Shown here: positions 15,001 through 23,474 of the stretch, in pieces
Layout of the letters: every line of letters starts with the position of its first letter
Numbering within the stretch: the stretch's first letter is position 1
Assembly: GCF_003286085.1 (NCBI RefSeq)
Contig: NW_020825298.1
Location: forward strand, 1,984,001 to 2,048,000
Direction: 5' to 3'
Origin: Drosophila persimilis
Lineage: Eukaryota; Arthropoda; Insecta; Diptera; Drosophilidae
DNA: 64,000 bases
Translations under genes and position numbers: made by a program
The notes under the pieces: generated by a model
The model's database searches: none
What the model was told of the DNA's origin: nothing
What the model saw: the letters and a program-made list of their open reading frames with translations, nothing else

Positions 15001-16016
15001 TTTTGAATGAGACCTATCTATCTATCTACCTATCTTTGTAGGGTCACCGCGAAATTTTTCCGCAACACACGATTATTTTATGGTGTATTGTTTAAGTGTT
15101 TGGGGATTGACGTGTTATTTATACTAATTTAATTTCCAGTTTTCCATTTGGCATATGCCATATGTTTCGTGAACAGCCTACTGTATTATGATAACTGGTG
15201 CTTTTTCCATTCAATGCAGGTTTGGTGGTGATGTCTGCCGCTGTGGAGGCCGTCTACAAGTCTGTCCTGATAGCGAAGATACCAGCAATGTGGGCTGGTA
15301 AATCGTATCCCAGCCTGAAGCCACTCGGCAGCTACGTAACCGACTTTCTACATCGCCTGGAATTCCTGCAGGTAAGCGAAGCATTTTGCCAGTTAGCAAC
15401 GGAGGCGCTGCTAGGGAGCCGACATTTGTTTGCTGCGCCAATCGATAAGAGGTGCCCTGGTACGGATAACGGGTACCTGAAATAAACATATGTGTTCCAT
15501 CCATTTCAGCACTGGTACGACCATGGCGCTCCCTCCACCTTCTGGCTGTCTGGATTCTTCTTCACCCAGGCCTTCCTCACTGGCGCCCAGCAGAACTATG
15601 CACGAAAGTATGTCATTTCCATAGATCTGCTTGCCTTTGACTACGAGGTGCTCTCGCTGGAGGAGAACCAAATCAAGGGTATCACTGCACCCGCCGATGG
15701 AGTGTTTGTGTATGGGATTTACCTGGAGGGTGCCCGTTGGGATCGCACGGCCAAATATTTGGCCGAGTCGCGTCCAAGGGAACTGTTCGACCCCATGCCC
15801 TTGATATGGCTGAAGCCCCTTAAGCGGACCGATCTCCCCGAGCGTCACAACTATCTGTGTCCGCTCTACAAGACAGCCGAACGCCGCGGTGTCCTCTCCA
15901 CCACGGGACACAGTACCAACTTTGTGGTGGCCATGCTGCTGCTCTGCAATCCAAATACCCCTACGTCCCACTGGATTAATCGTGGCACGGCGCTGCTCTG
16001 TCAGCTGAGTTTCTAA
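1..16016 (+). CDS. Dhc36C: Axonemal dynein heavy chain, 3' portion (DNAH3/7/12 class, Dhc36C-like)
   Basis: Motor subunit of an inner-arm axonemal dynein that uses ATP to slide doublet microtubules in cilia and sperm tails. Exons joined by frame and GT-AG sites: 1-948, 1029-1815, 1888-2070, 2145-2491, 2558-3397, 3460-3825, 7452-7739, 7802-8217, 8279-8457, 9484-10860, a microexon region, 11219 or 11342 to 11591, 15220-15371, 15510-16016. All junctions keep one frame, giving about 2,210-2,260 residues, roughly the C-terminal half of a family protein of about 4,000. The stem, AAA1 and AAA2 lie upstream of the window. AAA3 has [11 protein letters not shown]4 has GVGGSGRQS, then come the stalk, AAA5, AAA6 and a C-terminus with [10 protein letters not shown] and a final LLCQLSF, typical of DNAH3/7/12. 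The symbol is inferred from class and from nearby mir-124; another member of the class is possible. Confidence 0.93.
464..487 (+). other. Dynein AAA3 Walker A (P-loop)
   Basis: Encodes GPTGTGKS, a full nucleotide-binding loop with the lysine present. Downstream in the same exon, [11 protein letters not shown] is the matching Walker B region. Third AAA+ module of the motor ring, which in dyneins regulates the AAA1 cycle. Confidence 0.9.
1630..1656 (+). other. Dynein AAA4 nucleotide-binding loop
   Basis: Encodes GVGGSGRQS, the usual AAA4 loop of axonemal dyneins, with Arg in place of the Walker A Lys. This is normal for the family, not a sign of decay. The exon ends at FLFTDVQ and joins [20 protein letters not shown] in the next exon, a highly conserved dynein segment. 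Confidence 0.88.
2558..3825 (+). other. Dynein stalk coiled coil and microtubule-binding tip
   Basis: Two exons (2558-3397 and 3460-3825) encode the antiparallel stalk. The outgoing helix runs from about [14 protein letters not shown], the globular tip lies around [18 protein letters not shown] to [16 protein letters not shown], and the returning helix follows (Ala/Glu/Lys-rich). The second exon continues into AAA5 ([19 protein letters not shown]). The split codon across the 62-base intron (GG|C) keeps the frame. Confidence 0.85.
3826..7451 (+). other. Large dynein intron (3.6 kb), no gene seen
   Basis: Starts with GTGAGT after ...SAIMM and ends in ACAG before ...[13 protein letters not shown]; the split codon AA|G restores Lys. 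The open frames inside are short and resemble nothing known. Contents are AT-rich stretches and small C-rich or CAG-like runs, such as CCTCCA/CCACAT repeats near 7147-7190. Possible enhancers cannot be judged from one sequence. Confidence 0.8.
8458..9483 (+). other. Dynein intron (1.0 kb), no gene seen
   Basis: Donor GTGAGT follows the codon for Arg in ...CRSLFER; acceptor TTGCACAG precedes [17 protein letters not shown]. Joining them restores the conserved AAA5-AAA6 segment. No convincing coding or RNA feature inside. Confidence 0.8.
10861..11341 (+). other. Dynein micro-exon region at the AAA6/C-terminal junction
   Basis: The exon ending ...SHTLLTQ at 10860 must join ...[14 protein letters not shown]. 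Between them lie several in-frame candidates: a 9-base piece (DRW, about 11027-11035, followed by GTAAGC), an 18-base piece (DLYERR, about 11116-11133, preceded by ACAG and followed by GTAAGT), and two in-frame starts for the next exon, 11219 ([10 protein letters not shown]) and 11342 ([11 protein letters not shown], after a long pyrimidine tract and AAG). All keep the frame, so alternative splicing here would change only a flexible linker. Which are used cannot be decided without transcripts. Confidence 0.5.
11614..11619 (-). terminator. Poly(A) signal AATAAA of CFAP91-like copy 1
   Basis: AATAAA on the minus strand about 43 bases after the stop codon. It lies only some 20 bases from the dynein splice donor at 11592, so cleavage 10-30 bases further on would fall at or in the end of the dynein exon on the opposite strand. 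Confidence 0.55.
11662..15001 (-). CDS. CFAP91/MAATS1-like protein, copy 1 (nested in a dynein intron)
   Basis: Axonemal protein of the CFAP91 family, known in other organisms as a component linking radial spokes to the calmodulin- and spoke-associated complex. Three exons: 15001-14731, 14652-14415, about 14356-11662; introns are 78 and 58 bases; 1,067 residues. Exon 2 ends GTQTLYR and exon 3 starts [12 protein letters not shown], together the family signature (GTQT-YR-S-QT). The body is Arg/Lys/Glu-rich and probably helical, with [19 protein letters not shown] and then [22 protein letters not shown], matching the CFAP91 middle region. A tail of about 290 residues after EIMNKIENP is acidic and not shared in sequence with copies 2 and 3. 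The start is the first Met of exon 1; only weak similarity supports the N-terminus. Confidence 0.85.
12517..12965 (-). repeat. Near-identical block shared by the three CFAP91-like genes (copy 1)
   Basis: About 450-470 bases encoding [14 protein letters not shown] to EIMNKIENP. Against copy 3 only about a dozen base differences are visible, silent sites included, while flanking parts differ far more. The matching blocks are about 17105-17550 (copy 2) and 21037-21485 (copy 3). Confidence 0.8.
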
Positions 16017-16087
16017 TATTCCAGATATATTTGATTAAATTATATATTTTCTACATCTATGTCTTAGAAAGTGCCTTTGGAAGCTGC

Positions 16088-16093
16088 AATAAA
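16088..16093 (+). terminator. Poly(A) signal AATAAA of the dynein gene
   Basis: AATAAA 72 bases after the dynein stop codon at 16014-16016, the usual distance for a short fly 3'UTR. No other good signal lies closer. Confidence 0.65.
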
Positions 16094-16324
16094 AGTAAAA
16101 GTCAAGTGTTTAGTTATATACATTGACAGTGTAATTTCTCGGTTGGTTATTGCTCGGGATTCCTACTGGGGTATATCCTAAGTCAAAGGATTCCAATTAG
16201 AAAGTCTGTTATTTGGAAGGACCAATCATTGTAGCAGTATTGTTGGGGTATGCAGCTCGGTATTAACAATCTATATTAAAAATTATTTTGTATACTTTCT
16301 TAATTTTTAATTATAACGTATTTT

Positions 16325-16330
16325 TTTATT
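16325..16330 (-). terminator. Poly(A) signal AATAAA of CFAP91-like copy 2
   Basis: AATAAA on the minus strand about 90 bases past the stop codon of copy 2. Together with the dynein signal it marks convergent 3' ends about 230 bases apart. Confidence 0.6.
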
Positions 16331-16416
16331 CCACTACAACCACTGCACATGTATGGAATTAAAGACAAAGTACCATTTTCATGGAAATTAATAATAACTG
16401 TCACGAAATTTAAAAA

Positions 16417-19400
16417 TCATCTGAACTTAAATATTTGAGAATTCGCCACGATTGTCTCAGCGGTTACCGAGGCGGCTTCTTCCTTGGGAAAATATTCATC
16501 TTCCACATTTTCAGTGCCTTCTTGAGAGGTAAAGGGAAGACTAAAGTCTTCCGGTGTCGCGTGAGCTCTAGAATCAGTCTTATCGGACATATCTTCCTCT
16601 TCTTTATATATACCTTCTTCTTCCTCGAAGACCGCCTCCTGGAGACTGCTAGGGTCTTCCAAAAAATTGACCGGTAGGACATGAAACTCTACTTCTACTT
16701 CTAATTCTTCTTTGGCATGCTTAAGCATCTTAAAGTCCTTCTCCTTGCTTAGATCTAACACTCCAGTGACGCCGAACACATCCTCTGGTACGTTTTCCTG
16801 TGAGTCATTAATGATGTTAAACACCTCTGATTTTATAAACATATCCAATTGTTCAGGTGCATTGTCATCTCCATGGTACTTATCGAAGGTCTTCAACCCA
16901 GCGGTAACATTGTCCTTTTCAATTTTTTTTTGTAGAGATAGTATTTGAATGCGCTCCAATTCAGAATTTGGCAATGAGTTTTGGAACATTGTGAGGTCAT
17001 TATTACACAACGATCGAAAATTGTCAGTCTTCGAAATGTGACCCTGAGATTGACACGAATGGACACTAATTAGGTCAGACGATTTCACCGGTGGAGGATT
17101 ATCGATTTTATTCATGATTTCTGCGAAGACATCATCGAATAGATCGTTTTGGTTCTCGTGCACAATGCGTTCGATTTCATCTTTCCAGCGCTGTCCGGGA
17201 ACTGCCTGGCGGATAAGCTTTCGTATAATAGCCTTAGCCTCGTAGCTTGAAGTTTTCTGCGGTGAGTCACTTTCGCTGTCCGTGGAGAATAAGTAGAGAT
17301 CGTTGTCGATGAGGCGATCAATGAAGTCGCTAGTCAGGGTGGTGGATATGTCGAATGGTTCTAGCTCCTCCCACACTCTGCCAAATATTACGTCCTCAAC
17401 AATATAATTAGCGATAAGAGCCTTCTCATGACGATCAAGAGCAGCATCCATGTCTGGTGAGACCATGTCACGTAGCATGAGACGCAGTGGAGCATAGGTT
17501 AGTGGCGTCTGAATGAGCTTGAAGCTCTCTAGCCATCGCTGGATATCTAAATCGATTTGCTTGGCCTGCCCGGTCACCGTTAGAGCGGCCTCGCTCTCTG
17601 CTATGTGGCTCATATCTGTTGTTAAAAGCGCGCTGAGATATTTATTGCTGACCTGATAGTGTGCCCCAATACTCTTCTGGAACAATTCTTCGTATAGCTT
17701 TCTCAGTTCATTCTCCTTCTGCCGCAATCCTGCTTCACCCGCTTCGCGTCGCCATCTCTCCCTTTGGGCCAACATGGTAAAGAAGTGGAGCTTTCGATAT
17801 TCCTTCAGCCGCCCCATTTCCTCAGAGAGGAACTGCATGATGCCACCAATATAAGTGCCTTCGTACGTTTTCAGTAAATTCTCAAAAGCTTCGTTTCTTC
17901 TCTGAGACTCCAAGTGCTTTGCATACAATGTGCCTCTTCTTGTTGGAAGACGACCGGGCGTCTGCGTCGGCTCTGGCGGTTGAATCTGTTTTGGCGCTGC
18001 CTGATAGAAATCTATGTGGGTGTAACTTGGATATTTCTCGTACTTATCCGAGGTCAATTGCTTTCTTTTCTTACGACACTTCGGTTCGGTCCGGTTTTCC
18101 ATAGTCGACTGCGTTCTCAAGCCCTTCAAGGACTCGTATAGCTTTTGCAAATTTTTGTCATTGCAGAAGTTCTGTTCATACGCCTTAACATACTCTTTGG
18201 GCTTGGACCATTCCTTGAGTTTTCGGAATGGACACGTCACGTTGTTCATGTTCACGCGCTTCTCCAGGTCGTCCATCCTAATATCGAAGGCTTTGCGGTT
18301 AGTGCCTAAGAAACTCCGACGTGCCGGATCTACACCGTGTCTGATTAGTGGTCCATAGAACTCGGAGCACGGTGATCCCAAAGAATACAGGGGACTCTGC
18401 TTTTGCCATTTCCGGGATGTCTTTGCGAGTTGTATATCGAGCCGGCGCTTACTTCGCTGATACTCTATCTCGTTCTTGTGAAGACCAGCTTGACGGCGCA
18501 TCTCGATGCGCTCGCAAGCCATTTCAATGCGTTTTTTGGATGCTAAATGCATCTCCTTCTCGCGCCTGTCGAACATTTTTATAACGATCTCGAGGCGCAT
18601 CCTCTGACACTCCTGTATGTACTCCTCCCGCACGATCCAACTCTCCCATTCAAAAGCTTCCAGTATGTGCTTGTATTTGGTTTGCATTGTCAACTCCCGA
18701 GCCTCATGCAATTGTTTCATAAAGTTTGTCTTCACTGCCTTATTGAAGGCCCAGCGCTTGCGGGCACGCTCAAGGATCTCGACTTCATGCAGTCCCGGTG
18801 GCTTGTCTCCAGGCAGCAAAGCCGGTAGGGTAAACAGCTCTAGATGCTCATCCATCTCTTTGTTCATGATCTCTGGCAAATAGGCCACCGTTTGTGCAGA
18901 GGATTCCCTGGGAATCAGACAGAGTAATGCTCTCATCTAGAAATAATGGTCAAAGTCATATAGGCTTACCTATAGAGCGTTTGTGTTCCCTGTTCCTTGA
19001 ATGGTCGCTTGTCCACAAATTTCGGGAAGAAATCGCATTTGGTAGAATCAATCCCAATCAAAGTCGCCGAAGGACGCATTTTGATCTCATGGGTTGTTAT
19101 ATTAGTATCCCGTGATGTTAGAAAATCGATACCCGGTGCCTTGAACTGGCATTCGCTGTCTGTACGAGGCAATCTTTTCACCGACCTTTCGCCAGGATTG
19201 TTGGCACCTACATATTAAGGGATGAAGAATAAATGGAAGAATAAAATGTTGATCTTACACCCACCGGCCTGTAATCGTTGGCCCACCGGTGACATCGTGA
19301 TCAGACCTGATGTGAGGCCCTTTCCAGCTTGCATGAAACCTTTTTTGGCCTTCGGTGGTTGGTCATTACCTCCATTGCCTAGTTTGTTGCCAAAAGTGAC

Positions 19401-19553
19401 CCGTTTGGTGTGACTTGGCAATTGCTCCTTTTGAGGAACGGGTTGGCGTAAATGTTGTGCACTATCGAAACGGGTTGGTCCGGTCTGGTGATTGTCATGG
19501 AGCACCCGATGGCCTCGAAGCTCCCTTAAGGTTCGTTTCTTCTGCTCTGGCAT
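16417..19553 (-). CDS. CFAP91/MAATS1-like protein, copy 2
   Basis: Same three-exon structure as copy 1: 19553-19265, 19207-18970, 18907-16417; introns 57 and 62 bases; 1,005 residues. Introns fall at the same codons and phases (G|GT before ANNPGERS; AG|G in TLYRES). Exon 2 is the same length as in copy 1 (238 bases). It keeps [41 protein letters not shown] and the near-invariant block from about [18 protein letters not shown] to [12 protein letters not shown]. The tail of about 230 residues is acidic (Glu-rich) and unlike that of copy 1. Open from start to stop with normal splice sites, so probably functional. Convergent with the dynein gene; next to copy 3 in head-to-tail order. Confidence 0.85.
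17105..17550 (-). repeat. Near-identical block, copy 2
   Basis: Counterpart of the block at 12517-12965. It breaks down at the end near 17540 (lysine/leucine codons changed) and stops abruptly at the start of the acidic tail near 17100. Confidence 0.78.
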
Positions 19554-19626
19554 TTCTGTGTGGCTCCCTAATTACTGGGTAAACTATTGTCTATTGTAAT
19601 GTGAGATATATCGTGAATGTTTAGAT

Positions 19627-19740
19627 GTTTGATGTTTGATGTCTGATTCGTGATTGAGTTGAATGTTTTTCAACCAGCATACTAGGTAAAATTCTCTTGG
19701 CAGCTGTGCTACCGACTTTCTGCATCGAGTATTCGGAGGT
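19627..19740 (+). pseudogene. Decayed duplicate of the penultimate dynein exon
   Basis: Aligns by eye with the dynein exon at 15220-15371. Shared pieces in order: GTTTG-TG--TGATGTCTG at the 5' end, ACCAGCA in the middle, then GGCAGCT, ACCGACTTTCTGCATCG (one base from the real exon) and GAG|GTAATC at the donor. The copy is shorter (about 114 against 152 bases), has several small deletions and no open frame. It lies just upstream of CFAP91-like copy 2, the same relative place the intact exon has next to copy 1. Confidence 0.72.
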
Positions 19741-20134
19741 AATCTAAACATTTGGCTTGTAAGTAGATCAGGCAGTGGGAGGAAATCGCCAGCAACCGCT
19801 GTGCTGTTAGACCCCGATTAATGAACGAGCAAGAAGGGAATATGAAAATCTATTTTGGATGTGGATGAGTGTAACGTTTCCGACTGAGTCTATATAGCTC
19901 TGTCCGTCCCGATGAGCGCCTAGATCTCAGAGACTATAAGAGCTAGAGAAATCTAATTTTGTACACTATTAGATTATAAGCACTATTAGAAGTGTATCTA
20001 AATATTTACTTAATACATACTATCTTATGAAAAAAAAACCTATGAACTATTAAAAGTCATTTCATTGTGTGTATTAATTAGTAGAAAAATACATATATAT
20101 TCGAACTGTAACTGTACTAAAATATGAATAAAAG
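19741..20134. other. Spacer between CFAP91-like copies 2 and 3
   Basis: No coding sequence seen. If the duplicated unit also held the last dynein exon, it has been lost or has decayed beyond recognition: searching by eye for its start (HWYDHGAP) and middle gave nothing. An AT-rich part near 19960-20110 is the 3' flank of copy 3. Confidence 0.6.
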
Positions 20135-23100
20135 TTAACCAACTAATGCAGTTATTTCAAAGCTGTTCTTTTTTAACAAATTCTTAGATAGAGACGACGT
20201 ATCCAGTTCATCTTCTTCTTGAGCTTTTTCGATGAGGTTCTTAATGAGATTATGATCCGATTCTATTGAGGCTTCGATATTATCAATAGACTCTATTTCA
20301 TAGTTTTCTTCATCGTATTCGGAGGTTTTTTCAGTCAGACTAGGATTGTTAATTTTCGGCGACTCTACCTTTTCCACCATCTTTCTACCCATTTGCACAT
20401 CTATCTTTGCCTCCATCTTCATCTCTTCCTCTAAACCAATCGATATTTTGTCTTCAATTGATATCGCCATTTCCTCCTTCACTGTCATCTCCGTTTCAGT
20501 CACTATGTCTGTCTCACCCGTTATGTCCATCTCCATCCCCATCTCTATCTCATGTTCCTCTACATCATCTTTTTCGCAGACGACTATTTGCGATGGAAAA
20601 ATATAGTCATTCAGTTTGTATTCCAATTTGGGATGCCCGGTTCCTTTGAGCAAATTAAAGTTCTTCTCTTTACAAATATCAACAATCCCCATAATGCTGT
20701 ATAGGTCAGAATCTAATTTCGGATCAGATTCTGGAGGTCCGTAGCTCTGTGACTTCATGAATACGTCTTCGCCCATTGGAATGGTCTCATCTTCAGTAAA
20801 TAGTTCGTCGGTCTCCAATTTTTTGGTAATATGATCCACCGTAATTTTTTTGAATAGGGATAGGATTGTTGTTTTGAGTTCCTCCGAATACTGTGTATGG
20901 ATTTGATCTCTCATGGCCTCGAACTCTAAAATCTCCATGGCTCGAATATTATCCTCCGTTTTAATGACAGTGTGCGATAGCATTGGGCCGACTTCGATTA
21001 ACTGGGATGGTCGCACCGGTGGTGGATTCTCAATCTTGTTCATGATTGCTGCGAAGACATCATCGAATAGATCGTTTTGGTTCTCGTGCACAATGCGTTC
21101 GATTTCATCTTTCCAGCGCTGTCCGGGAACTGCCTGGCGGATAAGCTTTCGTATAATAGCCTTAGCCTCGTAGCTTGAAGTTTTCTGCGGTGTGTCACTT
21201 TCGCTGTCCGTGGAGAATAGATAGAGATCGTTGTCGATGAGGCGATCAATGAAGTCGCTAGTCAGGGTGGTGGATATGTCGAATGGTTCTAGCTCCTCCC
21301 ACACTCTGCCAAATATCACGTCCTCAACAATATAATTAGCGATAAGAGCCTTCTCATGACGATCGAGAGCAGCATTTATGTCTGGGGAGACCATGTCACG
21401 TAGCATGAGACGCAGTGGAGCATAGGTTAGTGGCGTCTGAATGAGCTTGAAGCTCTCCAACCAACGCTCGATATCGGCATCAATGTCTTTTGCAAGACCC
21501 GTCACCGTTTTAGTGGCCTCATGGTCTGCTATGTGGATCAAATCTGTTGTAAGAATCCTTTTGAGATACTCATTGCTAACTTGTTTGTTGGCAGGGTTGC
21601 ACTTCTGGAACAGCTCGTCGTATACCCTTCTCAGTTCATTCTCCTTCTGCCGCAATCCTGCTTCATTCGCTTCGCGCCGCCATCTCTCCTTTTGGGCCAA
21701 AATGGTAAAGAAGTGGAGCCTTCGCTGTTCCTTCAGCCGCCCCATTTCCTCAGAGAGGAACTGCATAATCCAACCAATATAGGTACCCTCGTACTTTTGC
21801 AAAAGATACTCTAAGTCTACTTGCCTCCTATCGTCTTGTAAGCTCTTGGCGAGTGCACTCGATCGATCAAGTTCAACTGTATGCCCCGTTTGCGGTTGCT
21901 CCATCCTTGACTTTTTAGGATTGTAGAACATAGTGGTCGAGCCTGAAAAAGAGCTCATGCGTGCATCAACTGAATGAACGCGTGGTTTGTGTCGTTTCTT
22001 CAGACTCTTGGGAGGATTTTTGTGTTCGTATTGCTGCTTTCGTAATGCCGTCAAGGAGTCGTAAAGCTTTTGTAATTTTTTTTCAGAGCAGAAGTTCTGT
22101 TCATACTCCTTAACATACTCTCTGGGCTTGGACAATTCCTTCAGTTTTCGGAACGGACACGTCACGTTGTTCATCTTCACGCGCTTCTCCAGGTCGTCCA
22201 TCCTAATATCGAAGGCTTTGCGGTTAGCGCCTATAAAGTGACGACGTGCCGGATCTACACCGTGTCTGATTAGTGGTCCATAGAACTCGGAGCACGGTGA
22301 TCCCAAGGAATACAGGGGACTCTGCCTTTGCCATTTCCGGGATGTCTTTGCGAGTTGTATTTCGAGCCGGCGTTTGCCTCGCTGATACTCTATCTCGTTC
22401 TTATGAAGAGCAGCTTGGCGGCGCTCCGCGATACCTTCGCAAGCCATTTCAATGCGCTTTTTGGATGATAAATGCATCTCCTTCTCGCGCTTGTCGAACA
22501 TCTTTATAACGATTTCCAGACGCCTCTTCTGACACTCCTGTATGCACTCCTCCCGCTCGATCCAACTCTCCCATTCGAAGGCCTCCAGTATGGATTTGTA
22601 CTTCGTTTCCATGGCCAATTCTCGGGCTTCTTGCAGTTGCCTCTTTAGGTTTGTGTTCAGTGCCTTGTTAAATGCCCAACGCTTGCGGGATCGTTCCAAG
22701 ACTTCTACCTCATAGAGTCCCGGGGGCTTATCGCCAGGAAGAGCTGAAGCCAGTCTGAAAAGCTCCAGATGCTCATCTATCTCCTTGTCCTCAGTCTCCG
22801 GCAAATAGGCCAAGGTTTGTGCCGAGGCTTCCCTGGGAATCAGAAGGAGTACAAGTTTTAGCTACAAAGACCTACATAGGTCCCCGTTTAGTATTGAGCG
22901 TTACCTGTAGAGCGTTTGGGTTGCCTGCTCCTTGAATGGACGGTTGTACACGTATTTTGGAAAAAAGTCGCACTTGTTCCTTAAAGGTGTTTTCCGAGGA
23001 TAAACCGAGGAATCCAGCTTGACCTCATGGGTTGTTGTATTAGTATCCTTTTCTGTGAGAAAGTCGATTCCCGGTGCCTTGAACAGGCACTCACTGTCTG

Positions 23101-23474
23101 TGCGTGGCAATCTGCCGGTGGACCGCTCCGCTGGGTTGTTGGCACCTATAGGAAGACCAAAGCACACGAGAAATGGGATTAGCAAACCCTTTTCGATATC
23201 ATATCCTTCCGTACCTACCGCTTTTCAATCGTGGCCGCAGCGGAGACCTCGTGATCAGACATGATGATAGGCTCTGGCTGCTTCCACTGTAATCGCCCTT
23301 AAGATGTGCGGGATCTCGATTCTTGAATGTGGCATGTTGGCTGAGTTTCGGACTCTGCTCCCTTTCTATTCTGAGTGGAGACGATGGGCTTCTATTATTT
23401 CCCCTCGTTTCTCTTTCTTCCTGCAGGAAATGAAGCATTCGCTTTCTTCGGTGAAGCTCCCTCTGAGCTGACAT
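20135..23474 (-). CDS. CFAP91/MAATS1-like protein, copy 3
   Basis: Exons 23474-23219, 23145-22905, 22832-20135; introns 73 and 72 bases; 1,064 residues. Intron positions and phases match copies 1 and 2; exon 2 is one codon longer (241 bases). Family motifs: ATQTLYREASAQTLAYLPE across the second intron, [19 protein letters not shown], and YEGTYIGWIMQFLSEEMGRLKE. The N-terminal part of exon 3 is clearly more diverged from copies 1 and 2 than those are from each other, while the middle is close to copy 2. The tail of about 300 residues is very acidic and carries a Met/Glu-rich low-complexity run (around 20390-20560). Open throughout; probably functional. No clear poly(A) signal was seen just downstream. 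Confidence 0.85.
21037..21485 (-). repeat. Near-identical block, copy 3
   Basis: Counterpart of the block at 12517-12965. The similarity to copy 1 carries a little further upstream (LESFKLIQ preceded by IDADIERW in both). Confidence 0.78.

Larger units (their letters stand above)
11592..15219 (+). other. Dynein intron hosting the nested CFAP91-like gene
   Basis: Donor GTAAGT follows ...LRKGIK, and acceptor AATGCAG precedes the exon starting [15 protein letters not shown]. The split codon G|GT restores Gly, giving the conserved KGIKGLVVMS join. Almost the whole intron is occupied by a gene on the opposite strand. Confidence 0.88.
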
